This document shows, piece by piece, positions 1-11,168 of a stretch of DNA of 64,000 nt (within the stretch, counting starts at the first letter, position 1; each line of letters begins with the position of its first letter). The position numbers and the translations under genes were made by a program. This DNA comes from Ehretia macrophylla (lineage: Eukaryota > Streptophyta > Magnoliopsida > Boraginales > Ehretiaceae). The notes beneath the pieces are model-generated. The model had not been told where the DNA came from and searched no databases. It saw only the letters and a list, made by a program, of their open reading frames with translations. The stretch is from contig CM075775.1 in NCBI GenBank assembly GCA_037974665.1, positions 37,040,152 to 37,104,151 of the forward strand, given 5' to 3'.

Positions 1-2280
1 GGCTAGCTGCCCCTGTCGTAGAGCTCTCGGAGTGCTTTTCAGTAGTATGTTGTACGCCACGTAACTCCTTACGTATCAAAAGTTATGGTAACGGGAGCGA
101 CGGAGACTGGAACCAAGCCCCACGCCCACGGTTTGCGGGCCCAGCCTTTACGTGAAGCGAAGTTGTCTTGCCCAAGGTGCCGTGGGATTCGATAATAGAA
201 ATGTGATGGATTAGGTTGTCGTCCTTTTCCCTGCTAACGACGTACGATCCGGGACGGAAAAACAGCGCAAAAGAATAAAAGTGTCGCAAAAGTGATGAAA
301 ATCTTCATTTTCTCTGAAAATAGACACAGCCGAGCAGGCTTGCTACCCCAGTCGTAGAGCTCTCGGAGAGCTTTCCAATGGTATGCTGTGTGCCGCGTAA
401 CTCCTTACGGATCAAAAGTTATGGGCACCGGTGCGTCGGAGACATCGTCCTATGCCTCACGCCCTCGGTTTGTGGGCCCAGCCACTACGTGAAGCGACGT
501 TGTCTTGCCTAAGGTACCGTGAGATTCTGTAATTGAAATTTGATGGATTAGGCTATCGTCATTTTCTCGGCTCAAGACGTACGATCCGGGACAGAAAAAA
601 AAGCGCAAAAGAAGAAAAGTATCCCGAAACTGATGAAAATGTTCGATTTTGGGCTCCGAAAACAGGCATAGCTGAGCAAGCTTGCTACCCCTGTCGTAGA
701 GCTCTCGGAGAGCTTTCCAACGGTATGTTGTGCACCGCGTAACTCCTTTCGGATCAAAAGTTATGGGCACCGGAGCGACATAGACCTAGTCTCAATCCCC
801 ACGACCTCGGTTTGCGGGCCCAGCCACTGCGTGAAGTGAAGTTGTCTTGCCCAAGGTGCCGTGGAATTTGGTAATAAAAATGTGATGGATTAGGTTGTCG
901 TCCTTTTCGCGGCTCACGACGTACGATCTGTCATAGAAAAACAGCACAAAAGAAGAATAGTGTCATGAAACTGATGAAAACGTTCGATTTAGGGCTCCAA
1001 AAATAGGCACAGCCAAACAAGCTAGCTGCCCCCGTCGTAGAGCTCTCGAAGTGCTTTTCAATGGTATGTTGTGTGACACGTAACTCCAGACGGATCAAAA
1101 GTTAAGGGCACCGGAGCGACAGAGACCTTGTCCCAAGCCCCACACCCTCAGTTTGCGAGCCCAGCCTCTACGTGAAGTGAAGTTGGCTTGCCAAGGTACC
1201 ATGGGATTCGGTAATAGAAATGTGATGGATTAGGTTGTCGTCCTTTCCGCGCCTCACGACGTACGATCCGGGACCGAAAAATAGCACAAAAGTAGAAAAG
1301 TGTCCCGAAACTAATTAAACGTTCAATTTTGGGCTTCAAAAAATAGTCACAGGAAAGCAAGCTAGCTGCCCCATCGTAGAGCTCTTGGAGAGCTTTCCAA
1401 CGGTATGTTGTACGTCGCGTAACTCCTTACGGATCAAAAGTTATGGGCACCGGAGCGACGGAGACCTGGTCCCAAGCCCCACGCCCACGGTTTGCCGGCC
1501 CAGCCTTTACGCGAAGCCAAGCTGTCTTGCCCAAGGTGCCGTGGGATTCGGTAATAGAAATGTGATGGATTAGGTTGTCGTCCTTTTCGCTGCTCACGAC
1601 GAACGATCCAAGACGAAAAAATAGCGCAAAAGAAGAAAAGTGTCGCGAAATTGATGAAAATGTTTGATTTTTTTCTCCAAAAACATGCGCAGCAAAGCAG
1701 GCTTGCTGCCCCCGTCGTAGAGCTCTCGGAGAACTTTTCAACGGTTTGCTGTGCGCCGCACAACTCCTTACGGATCAAAAGTTATGGGCACCGGATCGAC
1801 GGAGACCTGGTCCCAAGCCCCACGCCCTCGGTTTGTGGGCCTAGCCTCTACGTGAAGCGAAGTTGTCTTGCCCAAGGTGCCGTGATATTGGGTAATAGAA
1901 ATGTGATAGATTAGGTTGCCGTCCTTTTTGCGGATTACGACGTACGATCGATGACAAAAAAACAGCGCAAAAGAATAAAAATGTCCCAAAACTGATGAAA
2001 ACATTTGATTTTGTGATCCGAAAACTGGCGCAGCCGAGCAGGCTTGCTGCCCCCACGTAGAGCTCTCGGAGAGCTTTCCAACGGTATGATGTGCGCCGCG
2101 TAACTCCTTACGGATCAAAAGTCATGGGCACCGTTGCGACAGAGACCTGGTCCCAAGCCCCACGCCCTCGGTTTTCGGGCCCAGCCTCTACGTTAAGTGA
2201 AGTTGTCTAGCCCAAGGTGCCGTGGGATTCGGTATTAGAAATGTGATGGATTAGGTTGTTGTCCTTTTCACGGCTCACGA

Positions 2281-2310
2281 CATATTATCCTCAATCTAAT
2301 GAAAACGTTT
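2281..2310. repeat. Satellite monomer with internal deletion of about 37 bp
   Basis: After CATATTATCC the sequence passes directly to TCAATCTAATGAAAACG. The usual A-rich segment between the CGTACGATCC landmark and the GATGAAAACG landmark is missing. The homologous monomer near 12945-13010, in the copied C block, keeps this segment, so the loss happened in this copy. The missing length agrees with the change in offset (10668 before, 10705 after) between the two related blocks. Confidence 0.7.
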
Positions 2311-4489
2311 GATTTTGGGCTATGAAAATAGGGACAGCCAAGCAGGCAAGATGCCCCCGTCGTAGAGCTCTTGGAGAGCTTTCCTACGGTATGCTGTGTG
2401 CCGCGTAACTCCTTACGGATCAAAAGTTATGGGCACCAGAGCGACGGAGACCGGGTCCCAAACCCCACGCCCACGGTTTGCAGGGCCATCCTCTACGTGA
2501 AGTGAAGTAGTCTTGCCCAAGGTGCCATGGGATTCAATAATAGAAATGTGATAGATTAGGTTGTCTTCCTTTTCGCGGGTCACGACGTACGATCCGGGAC
2601 GGAATAAAAGTGCAAAAGAAGAAAATTGGCCCAAAACTGATGAAAATGTTCAATTTTTTTCTTCAAAAACAGCCGCAGCCGAGCAGGCTTGCTGCCCCAG
2701 TCGTAGAGCTCTCGAAGAGCTTTCCAATGGTATGTTGTACGCCTCGTAACTCCTAACGGATCAAAAGTTATGGGCATTGGAGCGACGTAGACCTGGCCTA
2801 AGCCCCACGCCCTCGATTTGTAGGCCCAACCTATACGTGAAGTGAAGTTGTCTTGCCCAAAGTACCGTGGGATTCGGTAATTGAAATGTGATGGATTAGG
2901 TTGTCGTCCTTTTCGTGGCTCACAACGTATGATCCGGGATGAAAAAACAGCGCAAAGGAAGAAAAGTGTCCCGAAACTGATAAAAATGCTTGATTTTGGG
3001 GTATGTAAATAGGCACATCTGAGCAAGCTTGCTGCCCGCATCGTAGAGCACTTGGAGAGCTTTCCAACGGTATGCTGTGCATCACGTAACTCCTTATGGA
3101 TCAAAAGTTATGGGCACTGGAGCAACGTAGACCTAGTCCCAAGCCCCACGCCCACGGTTGCGGGGCCAGCCTCTACGTGAAGTGAAGTTGTCTCGCCCAA
3201 GGTGTCGTGGAATTTGGTAATAGAAATGTGATGGATTAGGTTGTCATCCTTTTCCCGGCTCACGACGTACAATCCGGAACAGAAAAATATTGCAAAAGAA
3301 GAACAGTGTCACGAAACTGATGAAAACGTTCAATTTTGGGCCCCAAAAATAGGCGTAGCCGAGCAGGCTTGCTGCCCCCATCGTAGAGCTCTCGAAGTGC
3401 TTTCCAAAGGTATGTTGTGCATCGCGTAACTCCTTACGGATCAAAAGTTATGGGCACCGGAGCGACGGAGACCTGGTCCCAAGCCCCACGCCCTCGGTTT
3501 GCGGGCCTAGCCTCTACGTGAAACATAGTTGCCTTGTACAAGGTGTCGTGGGATTCGGTAATAGAAATGTGATGGATTAGGTTGTCGTCTTTTTCGCGGC
3601 TCACGTCATACGATCCAGGACAAAAAAAATAGCGCAAAAGTAGAAAATTGTTCGAAACTGATGAAAATTTTTGATTTTGGGCTTTGAAAACAGGCACAGC
3701 CAAGCAGGATATATGCCCCCGTCATAGAAATCTCGGAGAGCTTTCCAACGGTATGCTGTGCGCCGCGTAACTCCTTACGGATCAAAAGTTATGGGCACCG
3801 GAGCGACGGAGACCTTGTCCCGAGCCCCACGCCCACTGTTTGCAGGGCCAGCCTTTACGTGAAGCGAAGTTGTCTTACTTCAGGTGCCGTGGGATTCAAT
3901 AATAGAAATGTGATGGATTAGGTTGTCGTCCTTTTCGCGGTTCACGACGTACGATCAGGGATGGAAAAAAAGCGCAAAAGAAGAAAATTGTCTCGAAACT
4001 GATGAAAACATTTGATTTGTTTCTCCAAAATCAGGAATAGCTGAGCAGGCTTGGTGCCCCCATCGTAGAGCTCTTAGAGAGCTTTCAAACGGTATGCTGT
4101 GCGCCGGGTAACTCGTTACGGATCAAAAGTTATTGGCACCGAAGCGACGGAGACCTGGTCCCAAGCTCCACGCCCTCGGTTTGCAGGCCCAGCCACTACG
4201 TGAAGCGAAGTTGTCTTGCCTAAGGTACCGAGGGATTCGGTAATAGAAATGTGATGGATTAGGTTGTTGTTCTTTTCGCAGCTCACGACGTACAATCTGG
4301 GACAAAAAAATAGCGTAAAAGAAAAAAAGTATACCAAAACTGATGAAAACCTTCGATTTTGGGCTATGAAAATAGGCGCAACCGAGCAGGCTTGCGGCCC
4401 CCGTCGTAGAGCTCTCGGAGACCTTTGCAACAGTATGCTGTGCGCCGTGTAACTCCCTATAGATCAAAAGTTATGGGCACCGAAGCTAT

Positions 4490-4520
4490 GGAGACATGGT
4501 CACTTTTCTTCCAGCCTCTA
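4490..4520. repeat. Satellite monomer with about 25-bp deletion and filler
   Basis: The stretch after GGAGACATGGTC reads ACTTTTCTT and then rejoins the consensus at CCAGCCTCTACG. The normal CCCAAGCCCCACGCCCTCGG part is gone and a short T-rich filler replaces it. This looks like end-joining repair inside the array. The neighbouring monomers are full length. Confidence 0.65.
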
Positions 4521-5886
4521 CGTGAAGCGAAGTTGTCTTGCCCAAGGTGCCGTGGGATTCGGTAATAGAAATGTGATAGATTAGGTTGTCGTCCTTTTCG
4601 CGGATCACGCCGTACGATCCGTGATGGAAAAATAGCGCAAAAGAAGAAAAGTGTCCCGAAAATGATGAAAATGTTTGATTTTGATCTCCTAAAATAGGCG
4701 CAGCCGAGCAGGCTTCCTGCCCCCGTGTAGAGCTCCAAGAGAGCTTTCAAACGGTATGCTGTGCGCTGCGTAACTCCTTACGGATCAAAAGTTATGGGCA
4801 CCGGAGCGACGGAGACCTGCTCCCAAGCCCCACGCGCTCAGTTTGCAGGCCCAGCCACTACGTGAAGCGAAGCTGTCTTGCCCAAGGTACCGTGTGATTC
4901 GGTAATAGAAATGTGATGGATTAGGTTGTTGTCCCTTTCGCGGCTCACGACGTACAATCCAGGACGAAAAAATAGCGCAAAAGAAAAAAAATGTCCCAAA
5001 ATTGACGAAAATGTTTGATTTTGGGATCCGACGACAGGCGCAGTGACTAGGCTTGCTGACCCCTGTCGTAGAGCTCTTAGAGAACTTTCCAACGGTATGC
5101 TGTGCGCCGCGTAACTCCTTACGGATCAAAAGTTACGGGCACCGGAGCGATAAAGACCTGGTCACAAGTCCCACACCCTCGGTTTACAGGCCCAACCTCT
5201 ATGTGAAGCGAAGTTGTCTTGCCCAAGGTGCTATTGGATTCGGTAATAGAAATGTGTGATGGATTAGGTTGTCGTCCTTTTCGCGGCTCACAACGTATGA
5301 TCCGGGAAGGAAAAATAGCCCAAAAGAAAAAAAGTGTCCCGAAACTATTGAAAACGTTTGATTTTGGGCTCCAAAAATAGGCGCAACGAGGAAACTAGCT
5401 GCCCCAGCCGTAGAGCTCTCGGAGAGCTTTCCAACAGTATGTTGTGTGCCGCGTAACTCCTTACGGATCAAAAGTTATGGGCACCGGAACGACGGAGACC
5501 TGGTCACAAGTCCCACGCCCTTAGTTTACGGGCCCAGCCTCTACGTGAAGCGAAGTTGTCTTGCCCAAGGTGCTGTGGGATTCGGTAATAGAAATGTGAT
5601 GGATTAGGTTGTCGTTCTTTTCACGGCTCACGACGTACGATCCGGGAATAAAAAACAGCGCAAAAGAAAAAAAGTGTCCCGAAACTGTTGAAAACGTTTG
5701 ATTTTGGGTTCCAAAAATAGGCGTAGCGAGGAAGCTAGTTGTCCCAGTCGTAGAGCTCTCGAAGAGCTTTCCAATAGTATGATGTGCGCCGCGTAACTCC
5801 TTACGGATCAAAAGTTATGGGCACCAGAGCGACAGAGACCTGGTCACAAGTCCCACGCCCTCGGTTTACGGGCCCAACCTCTATGT

Positions 5887-5891
5887 GAAGC
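5887..5891. other. Left target-site duplication (GAAGC) of solo LTR 1
   Basis: GAAGC precedes the LTR terminus TGTCACGCCCC and recurs directly after the other terminus at 9462-9466. The uninterrupted satellite reads GTGAAGCGAAGTTG at this phase, so removing the LTR and one GAAGC restores a normal monomer. Five bp is the usual duplication length for plant LTR retrotransposons. Confidence 0.92.
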
Positions 5892-6766
5892 TGTCACGCC
5901 CCAACCCGGCCTATAAGGTTAGACTAGGGTGTGATCTAAACATTCAAGTCATGTCCCGTACATAATCGTTCATGAAAGTTTAACACTTAACGTTTAGCCT
6001 AGACTCCACAATTTTTCTGGAAAACTGGCAGCATAACGGCTGTAATTGGGCTCTTTAGTTTGACCTAGTTCTCTGAACGCCTCAATTTTATTTCCAACTA
6101 AGATTACTATTTACCATCAATTGAAACGCCTACTAGTTATCTCGAAGTCTCGTTTGATTAATAACCTAGCATGATACTATGTCTCGTTTGTTAGTTAATT
6201 CCTCGTTACAAAAGTACCTGTTGATCTTAGCTTAACAATGAGTACCTGCTTAAGATTGGATAGATTCATTTTACTTAGTCCTTACCTGATACTTCATAAC
6301 CCTATGATAGATACTAGCCAGTAACGATAGCAAAACGACCATAGTAGTGTCTATCTAGTTATTATCAGTACAAGCCAAAATTAGACCCCAAATTACAACA
6401 GGGGTCTTTTATATTAGAAACATCATAAGAAATGAAATAGTCTTCAAGTAACATATTGTTCACAAATGGCCATAATCAAGCAAGGCACGTAGGACAAGCA
6501 ATCATTCCAAGGAATCATCATTAGGCACGTCGTCCTCGGGTACCTGTTCTTGGTCTTCTTCACCTGAGATGATAAAAGAGGGTGAGTCCTTATGAACTCG
6601 GCAAGGAGGAATGAGAAATAAGTTTTGAAACTCATTTTCCGGTTCAACTTATGAAAAATCCTTTTTGCAAGCATGAATATATCACAAGTACATAACGTAA
6701 CGTAGAAGTAAAGGAACACAATTACCCGTCTTTCCTCCCCGAGGTCTTCTAGGAACCAAGCGAGAG

Positions 6767-6774
6767 TACTTATA
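6767..6774 (-). promoter_or_regulatory. Candidate LTR TATA box (TATAAGTA), solo LTR 1
   Basis: In element orientation TATAAGTA is followed by CTCTCGCTTGGTTCCTAGA. The same TATAAGTACTCTC and CTTGGTTCCTAGAG strings occur in all four LTR copies (also 34073-34080 minus, 29837-29844 plus, 40197-40204 plus), just downstream of a GC-rich conserved block. Conservation among diverged copies and the TATA-like sequence suggest the LTR core promoter. No transcript data are available, so the start site is inference. Confidence 0.35.
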
Positions 6775-6843
6775 CACATAATGAAAAGGATACGGTGAGC
6801 TTTTGCTCTCAGTTCATGTCAGTATAAGTTGTTGCGGTCGACT

Positions 6844-7053
6844 TCAAATCATCCCCTTATCATGCCAAATGGGTGTACTCCGGATGTATCCCGAAATCCT
6901 ACAACCCAACTCTCCGAAGAAGTCTAGCCCCCAAGCGAGAAAGGGAATTGGACAATGGTAGTCACGGTTGCACCGGCAAGCCCGATGCCGCCCGGTGTGC
7001 GTGAACGCTACCACGCCAGAATGAAAGGTTGCAACCTTGTATGCAATGCACAT
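6844..7053 (-). other. GC-rich conserved LTR block with a 69-codon open frame (copy 1)
   Basis: This 210-bp stretch is GC-richer than the surrounding AT-rich LTR and is open from an ATG to a TGA for 69 codons. A frame of exactly 69 codons starting MCIAYKVATF and ending KGMI sits at the matching place in the other three LTR copies (29575-29784 plus, 34151-34360 minus, 39934-40143 plus). The copies differ at many amino-acid positions but none has a stop or length change. It lies just upstream of the candidate TATA box, so it would be in U3 and probably untranscribed. A promoter or enhancer block is more likely than a protein. I recognise no domain. Confidence 0.45.
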
Positions 7054-7821
7054 TTATGACATTTAATATATCACATTAGGAGGACAACAAAGTAGGTTGC
7101 CTCCGAGTAGTCATAAGATTGCATATTGACAAGTAAACAAGCGAGGAACGATAAGACAAGTAATTTCACTTGAAAGGCACATGGAGTTATATGAACATTA
7201 AACGGGCAGCCATGTAACGCATGTAAATCAAGTCATATAACTTATTTCGAAGTTCACGTAATCAAATAATAAGATTATTCATCATGCAACGACATCTACG
7301 TGGGACCGGGTGTAAGAAATGCCTACTTATCAACATGTAATCATCAAAATCATATTTAGGGCTATAAGGGCAACTACGGGCAGCCTACTAAACACATAAT
7401 CAAACACAATATCCATAAGATCAACACTTAGCGAGTTTACCTAGTTACTAGGGTTTCAATTCGTGCTTACCCGTGCAATTAAACCCCAAGTCATCTTGTA
7501 ATTAAGCTCAAGCCATGCATTGATTAATTCCAACACCCTCAAGTATTCAAACAGTCCACACAACAACTAAATGCCACAATCTCAAGCATTTAATACAACA
7601 AGAGAAGCTACAATAATTTTTCTAAGCATTTCACTAAGTGACACCCCCACTGCAATGGACTGTTTTCTCACAATCATTAAGACAAGAAAAAAATCTCCAA
7701 TTCCAGTGAATAATATGTCAAATTAAAGCTTAAGGGGTGAACTAAATTCAGAAACAAACCTCGCATCATTTGGAGTTCGGGTTCAATAGTTATAGCCAAA
7801 ACAGTGAGACTGCACAAAACT

Positions 7822-8240
7822 GTCCAGATTTGCATACATTTCAATACTTGTCATTTTTGAGAGCCTTAGGGTCAGATTTAGCCTTAGTCCATTTCTGACA
7901 AAAATGTCCAGAACTGAAAAATCTATCGGCACACAAAAATTCATGCATTTTGGATATCATTTACTAAGTCAAAACTGGTTCGTTCTACAAGGTCAGTGAA
8001 TCTGCCAAAACCTGCTTCATTTTTCCAGATTTTCCAGATTTGGACACATTTTAATGATTTGCCATTTTGAGGACCTTAGCGTCAAAATTATCTTTGACCT
8101 ATTTGTGCGAAAAGTGTTCAGAACTGGCAAAACTAGTTACCTACCAATTTTCACACATTTTCAGCATCATTTACCTAGCAAAAATCACCTCGCACCAACA
8201 AGACAAAAAGCTGTCACATATCCGATTTCATCTATCATCA
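7822..8240 (-). repeat. Diverged 210-bp tandem duplication inside solo LTR 1
   Basis: Two adjacent units of about 210 bp share ordered landmarks: CCAGATTTG then ACACATTT or ATACATTT, a CATTTT-GA(G)G(A)CCTTAG stretch, CCTTAG..C(A)TATTT or CCATTTCTG, CAGAACTG, CATTT and ATCATTTAC. The second CCAGATTTG, at 8034, is 210 bp after the first at 7824. The same double structure occurs in the other three LTRs, so the duplication predates the family's spread here. No function is evident. Confidence 0.6.
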
Positions 8241-8706
8241 CATTCTAGCCAAGAATCTTGCCATGCATGTTTATAAAAGCTCATGAACACACATATATCT
8301 CAAGTGCAGAAGGAAAGATAGACATTTAAGGGCATGCATGTGATTTTTTGAAAGATTTTCAAGAAGTTTTAGCCCTCACCTTAGCAAAACAACAAGAAGA
8401 TGCACAAGACTCTTGATGGTTGCACAAGATTGACTCTTTTCCTTGCTTAGCCGAGACACCACTCGATTTTCTCTATTTTTCCTAGCTTAGTGACCAAGTT
8501 CTTAGTAGGTGCATGTGGTTAGATCAAGAAGAAAAGAAATGGAAGCTAGCAAACTCACCTAAGCTGAAATGGAGGTTCAAAGAGCTTGCATGTGTGTTTC
8601 TTGCAACCTAGCTTGCTTAGTCGAGCTCCCTAGCTTCTTGCATGCTTTGATGAACCATGAAGTGATGAAGATAAGCAATGGAGTATGCAATATTCAGCAA
8701 GGGCCA

Positions 8707-8775
8707 AGAGAAAGAGAGAAGAATGAGAGGGAGAGAGAGAAATGTGAGAAAGAAAGAAAGAATGAAGGAAAAATG
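8707..8775. repeat. GA-rich simple repeat in solo LTR 1
   Basis: An impure purine tract built from GAGA and GAAA units (GAGAGGGAGAGAGAGAAATG is its core). It sits at the matching position in the other LTR copies: 36002-36065 in the same orientation, and as CT-rich sequence at 27869-27926 and 38229-38284. In plants such tracts can act as promoter elements, but this one may simply be unconstrained microsatellite. Confidence 0.7.
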
Positions 8776-9228
8776 AAAGGCTTTTGCAAGGTTTGAAGCA
8801 TGTGTCGATCTTGAGCCTTGCAATTTCAGATTTTTGTGTCTTCAAGGAGCATTTTTGAATCCTTAGCATGGGCAAGGAGCTTATGTCGAGATTGGGAGCA
8901 TTGAGGAGGGTTTTGAGCTAATTTTTTATTGCTTTGTGTCATTAAATTGTCAAAGAATGTTTGGGGAATAATTTGAATTATGCAAGCAAGCACAAATGCC
9001 CAACAAGTGGTCGGCCAAGGCTTGAAAAATGCTGAATCTTTGTCATCTTTTGAGCATTAATTAATTGTGTGTTTGGGATATGCAAAGAATAAAGAATAAA
9101 GAATAAGGAATGTCTAGCTTGTTGTGAGATTTTGTCTTCTAGTGGGTTGAATAGTAATTTAATATTAGTTAGTGAAATTTGTAGGATTAATTAATGATCT
9201 AGTGCTTCGTGTAAGATGCTTTCTTGAT

Positions 9229-9455
9229 TAGCGTGAGGGCACGCTTTCCTAGGTTTAGGGCACGTACAACGAGGTAGGACACAAACTACGAGACGAATGC
9301 ACGTTTCCTAAGTAAATGCACGTAACCCTAAATGAATGCACGTAATTCAATGCAAGGCACACAAAACGAAACACAATTCTTAAACCTAGGTCAAGACACG
9401 CAAATCTAGGTTAGGGCACACGAAACGAGATATCGTACACAAATCGAGGTTGGGC
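9229..9455 (-). repeat. Degenerate GTGCC-type short repeats at the LTR 5' end (copy 1)
   Basis: A run of short units, roughly 20-25 bp each, carrying GGCACG or GCACGTAA with AT-rich spacers such as CCTAGGT and AATTCAATG. In element orientation this is the first 230 bp or so of the LTR (CGTGCC...ACCTAGG units). All four LTR copies start with this pattern. The units are too diverged to fix one consensus by eye. Confidence 0.6.
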
Positions 9456-9461
9456 CTCACA

Positions 9462-9466
9462 GAAGC
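9462..9466. other. Right target-site duplication (GAAGC) of solo LTR 1
   Basis: GAAGC directly follows the terminal TCACA and matches 5887-5891. The satellite then continues as GAAGTTGTCTTGCCC in normal phase. Confidence 0.92.
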
Positions 9467-11168
9467 GAAGTTGTCTTGCCCAAGGTGCTGTGGGATTCGG
9501 TAATAGAAATGTGATGGACTAGGTTGTCATCCTTTTCGCGGCTCACGACGTACGATCCGGGAAGGAAAAACAGCACAAAAGAAAAAAAGTATCTCGAAAC
9601 TGTTGAAAACGTTCAATTTTGTGCTCCATAAACAGGCGCAGCGAGCAAGCTGGCTGCCCCCATCGTAGAACTCTCAGAGAGCTTTGCAAAGGTATGCTGT
9701 GCACCGCGTAACTCCTTACTGATCAAAAGTTTTAGGCATCGGAGCGATGGAGACCTAGTCACAAGTCCCACACCCTCAGTTAACGAGCCTAACCTCTATG
9801 TGAAGCGAAGTTGTCTTGCCCAAGGTGTTGTGGGATTCGGTAATAGTAATGTGATGGATTAGGTTGTCGTCCTTTTCGCGGCTCACGACGTACGATCCGG
9901 TAAGGAAAAATAGCGCAAAAGAAAAAAAGTGTCCCAAAATTGTTGAAAACGATTGATTTTGGGCTCTGAAAACAAGCGCAGTGAGGAAGCTAGCTGTCCT
10001 CCTCGTAGAGCTCTAGGAGAGCATTCCAACGGTATGGTGTGCGCCACGTAATTCCTTACGGATCAAAAGTTATGGGCACCGGAGCGACGGAGACCTGGTC
10101 AAAAGTCCCACACCCTCAATTTACAGGCCCAACCACTACGTGAAGTGAAGTTGTCTAGCCCAAGGTGCGGGGAGATTCGGTAATAGAAATGTGATGGATT
10201 TGGTTGTCTTCCTTTTCAAGGCTCACGACGTACGATCCGGAAAGGAAAAACAGCGCAAAAGAAAAAAAATGTCCCGAAATTGATGAAAATGTTTGATTTT
10301 GGGATGTGACAATAGGCACAGCTAGCAAACTGGCTGCCCCCATCGTAGAGCTCTCGGAGAGCTTTCAAATGGTATGCTATGCGCCGCGTAACTCCTTACA
10401 GATCAAAAGTTATGGGCACCAGAGCGACTGAGACCTAGTCACAAGTCCCACGCCCTCGGTTTACGGGCCCAGCCTATATGTGAAGCGAAGTTGTCTTGCC
10501 CAAGGTGTTGTGGATTCAGTAACAGAAATGTGATGGATTAGGTTGTCGTCCTTTTCACGGCTCACAACGTGCAATCCGGGAAGGAAAAACTGCGCAAAAG
10601 AAAAAAAGTGTCTTGAAATTGACAAAAACATTCGATTTTGGGTTCCAACAACAGGCGCAGCGAGCAAGCTGGCTGCCCTCGTCGTAAAGCTCTCAGAGAG
10701 CTTTCCAACTGTATGCTGTGCGCTGCGTAACTCCTTACGGATCAAAAGTTATGGGCACCGGAGGGACGGAGACCTGGTCACAAGTCTCATGCCCTCGGTT
10801 TACGGGCCCAGCCTCTATGTGAAACGAAGTTGTCTTGCCCAAGGTGCTATGAGATTCGGTAATAGAAATGTGATGGATTAGGTTGTCGTCCTTTTCACGG
10901 CTCACGACGTACAATCCGGGAAGGAAAAACAGCGCAAAAGAAAAAAAGTATCCCGAAACTGACGAAAATGATCAATTCTTGGATTTGACAATAGGCGGAG
11001 TGACCAAGCTGGCTGCCCCCATCGTAGAGCTCTCGGAGAGCTTTCCAACGGTATGCTGTGCGCCGCGCAACTCCAAACGGATCAAAAGTTATGGGCACCG
11101 GAGCTACAGAGACCTGGTCACAAGTCCTACGCCCTCGATTTACGGGCCCAACCTGTATGTGACGTGAA
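9467..11168. repeat. Pentamer HOR, copy 1 (about 1.70 kb)
   Basis: Five monomers with diagnostic variants in order: GTGCTCCATAAAC (9621), GGGCTCTGAAAACAAGCGCA (about 9960), GGGATGTGACAATAG (about 10300), GGGTTCCAACAACAGG (about 10640) and TGGATTTGACAATAGG (about 10980). The first variant recurs at 11320, which is 1699 bp or five monomers later. Its left end is set by the solo LTR insertion. Confidence 0.75.

Larger units (their letters stand above)
1..5891. repeat. 340-bp satellite array, segment I (mostly subtype C)
   Basis: About 17 head-to-tail copies of a monomer near 340 bp. Each copy carries the same landmarks in order: GGATCAAAAGTTATGGGCAC, a GGGCCC-containing stretch, GTCTTGCCCAAGGTG, GTGATGGATTAGGTTGTCGT, CACGACGTACGATCC, an A-rich tract, a GATTTTGGG stretch, then AGAGCTCTCGGAGAGCTTTCC. 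Up to about 5150 the copies are subtype C, with GTCCCAAGCCCC, GTTTGCGGGCC, AGAAGAAAAGTGTC and GCCGAGCAGGCTTGCTG. From about 5160 they change to GTCACAAGTCCC, GTTTACGGGCC and AAGAAAAAAAGTG, the A/B subtypes of the rest of the window. All copies run in one direction and the array continues past the left edge. I do not recognise a published family. No gene is visible. Confidence 0.97.
5892..9461 (-). mobile_element. Solo LTR 1 (3.57 kb, long-LTR Ty3/gypsy-like family)
   Basis: The insert starts TGTCACGCCCC and ends GGGCCTCACA, so in element orientation (minus strand) it runs TG...CA, starting TGTGAGGCCC. It is bounded by perfect GAAGC duplications. There is no primer binding site, polypurine tract or internal region, and only one LTR, which is the signature of a solo LTR left by LTR-LTR recombination. 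It is homologous along its length to three other LTR copies here (26976-30725, 33220-36930 reverse, 37327-41090). It appears the most diverged of the four and is about 140-190 bp shorter, consistent with an older insertion. Family assignment is inferred from the related compound element. It holds no supported gene; its visible parts are listed separately. Confidence 0.93.

Noticed and set aside
5892-9461. Solo LTR 1 as a MITE or DNA transposon with terminal inverted repeats
   Set aside because: The ends are TG...CA with only short imperfect inversion, the duplication is 5 bp, and the full length is homologous to LTRs that flank a primer binding site and polypurine tract.
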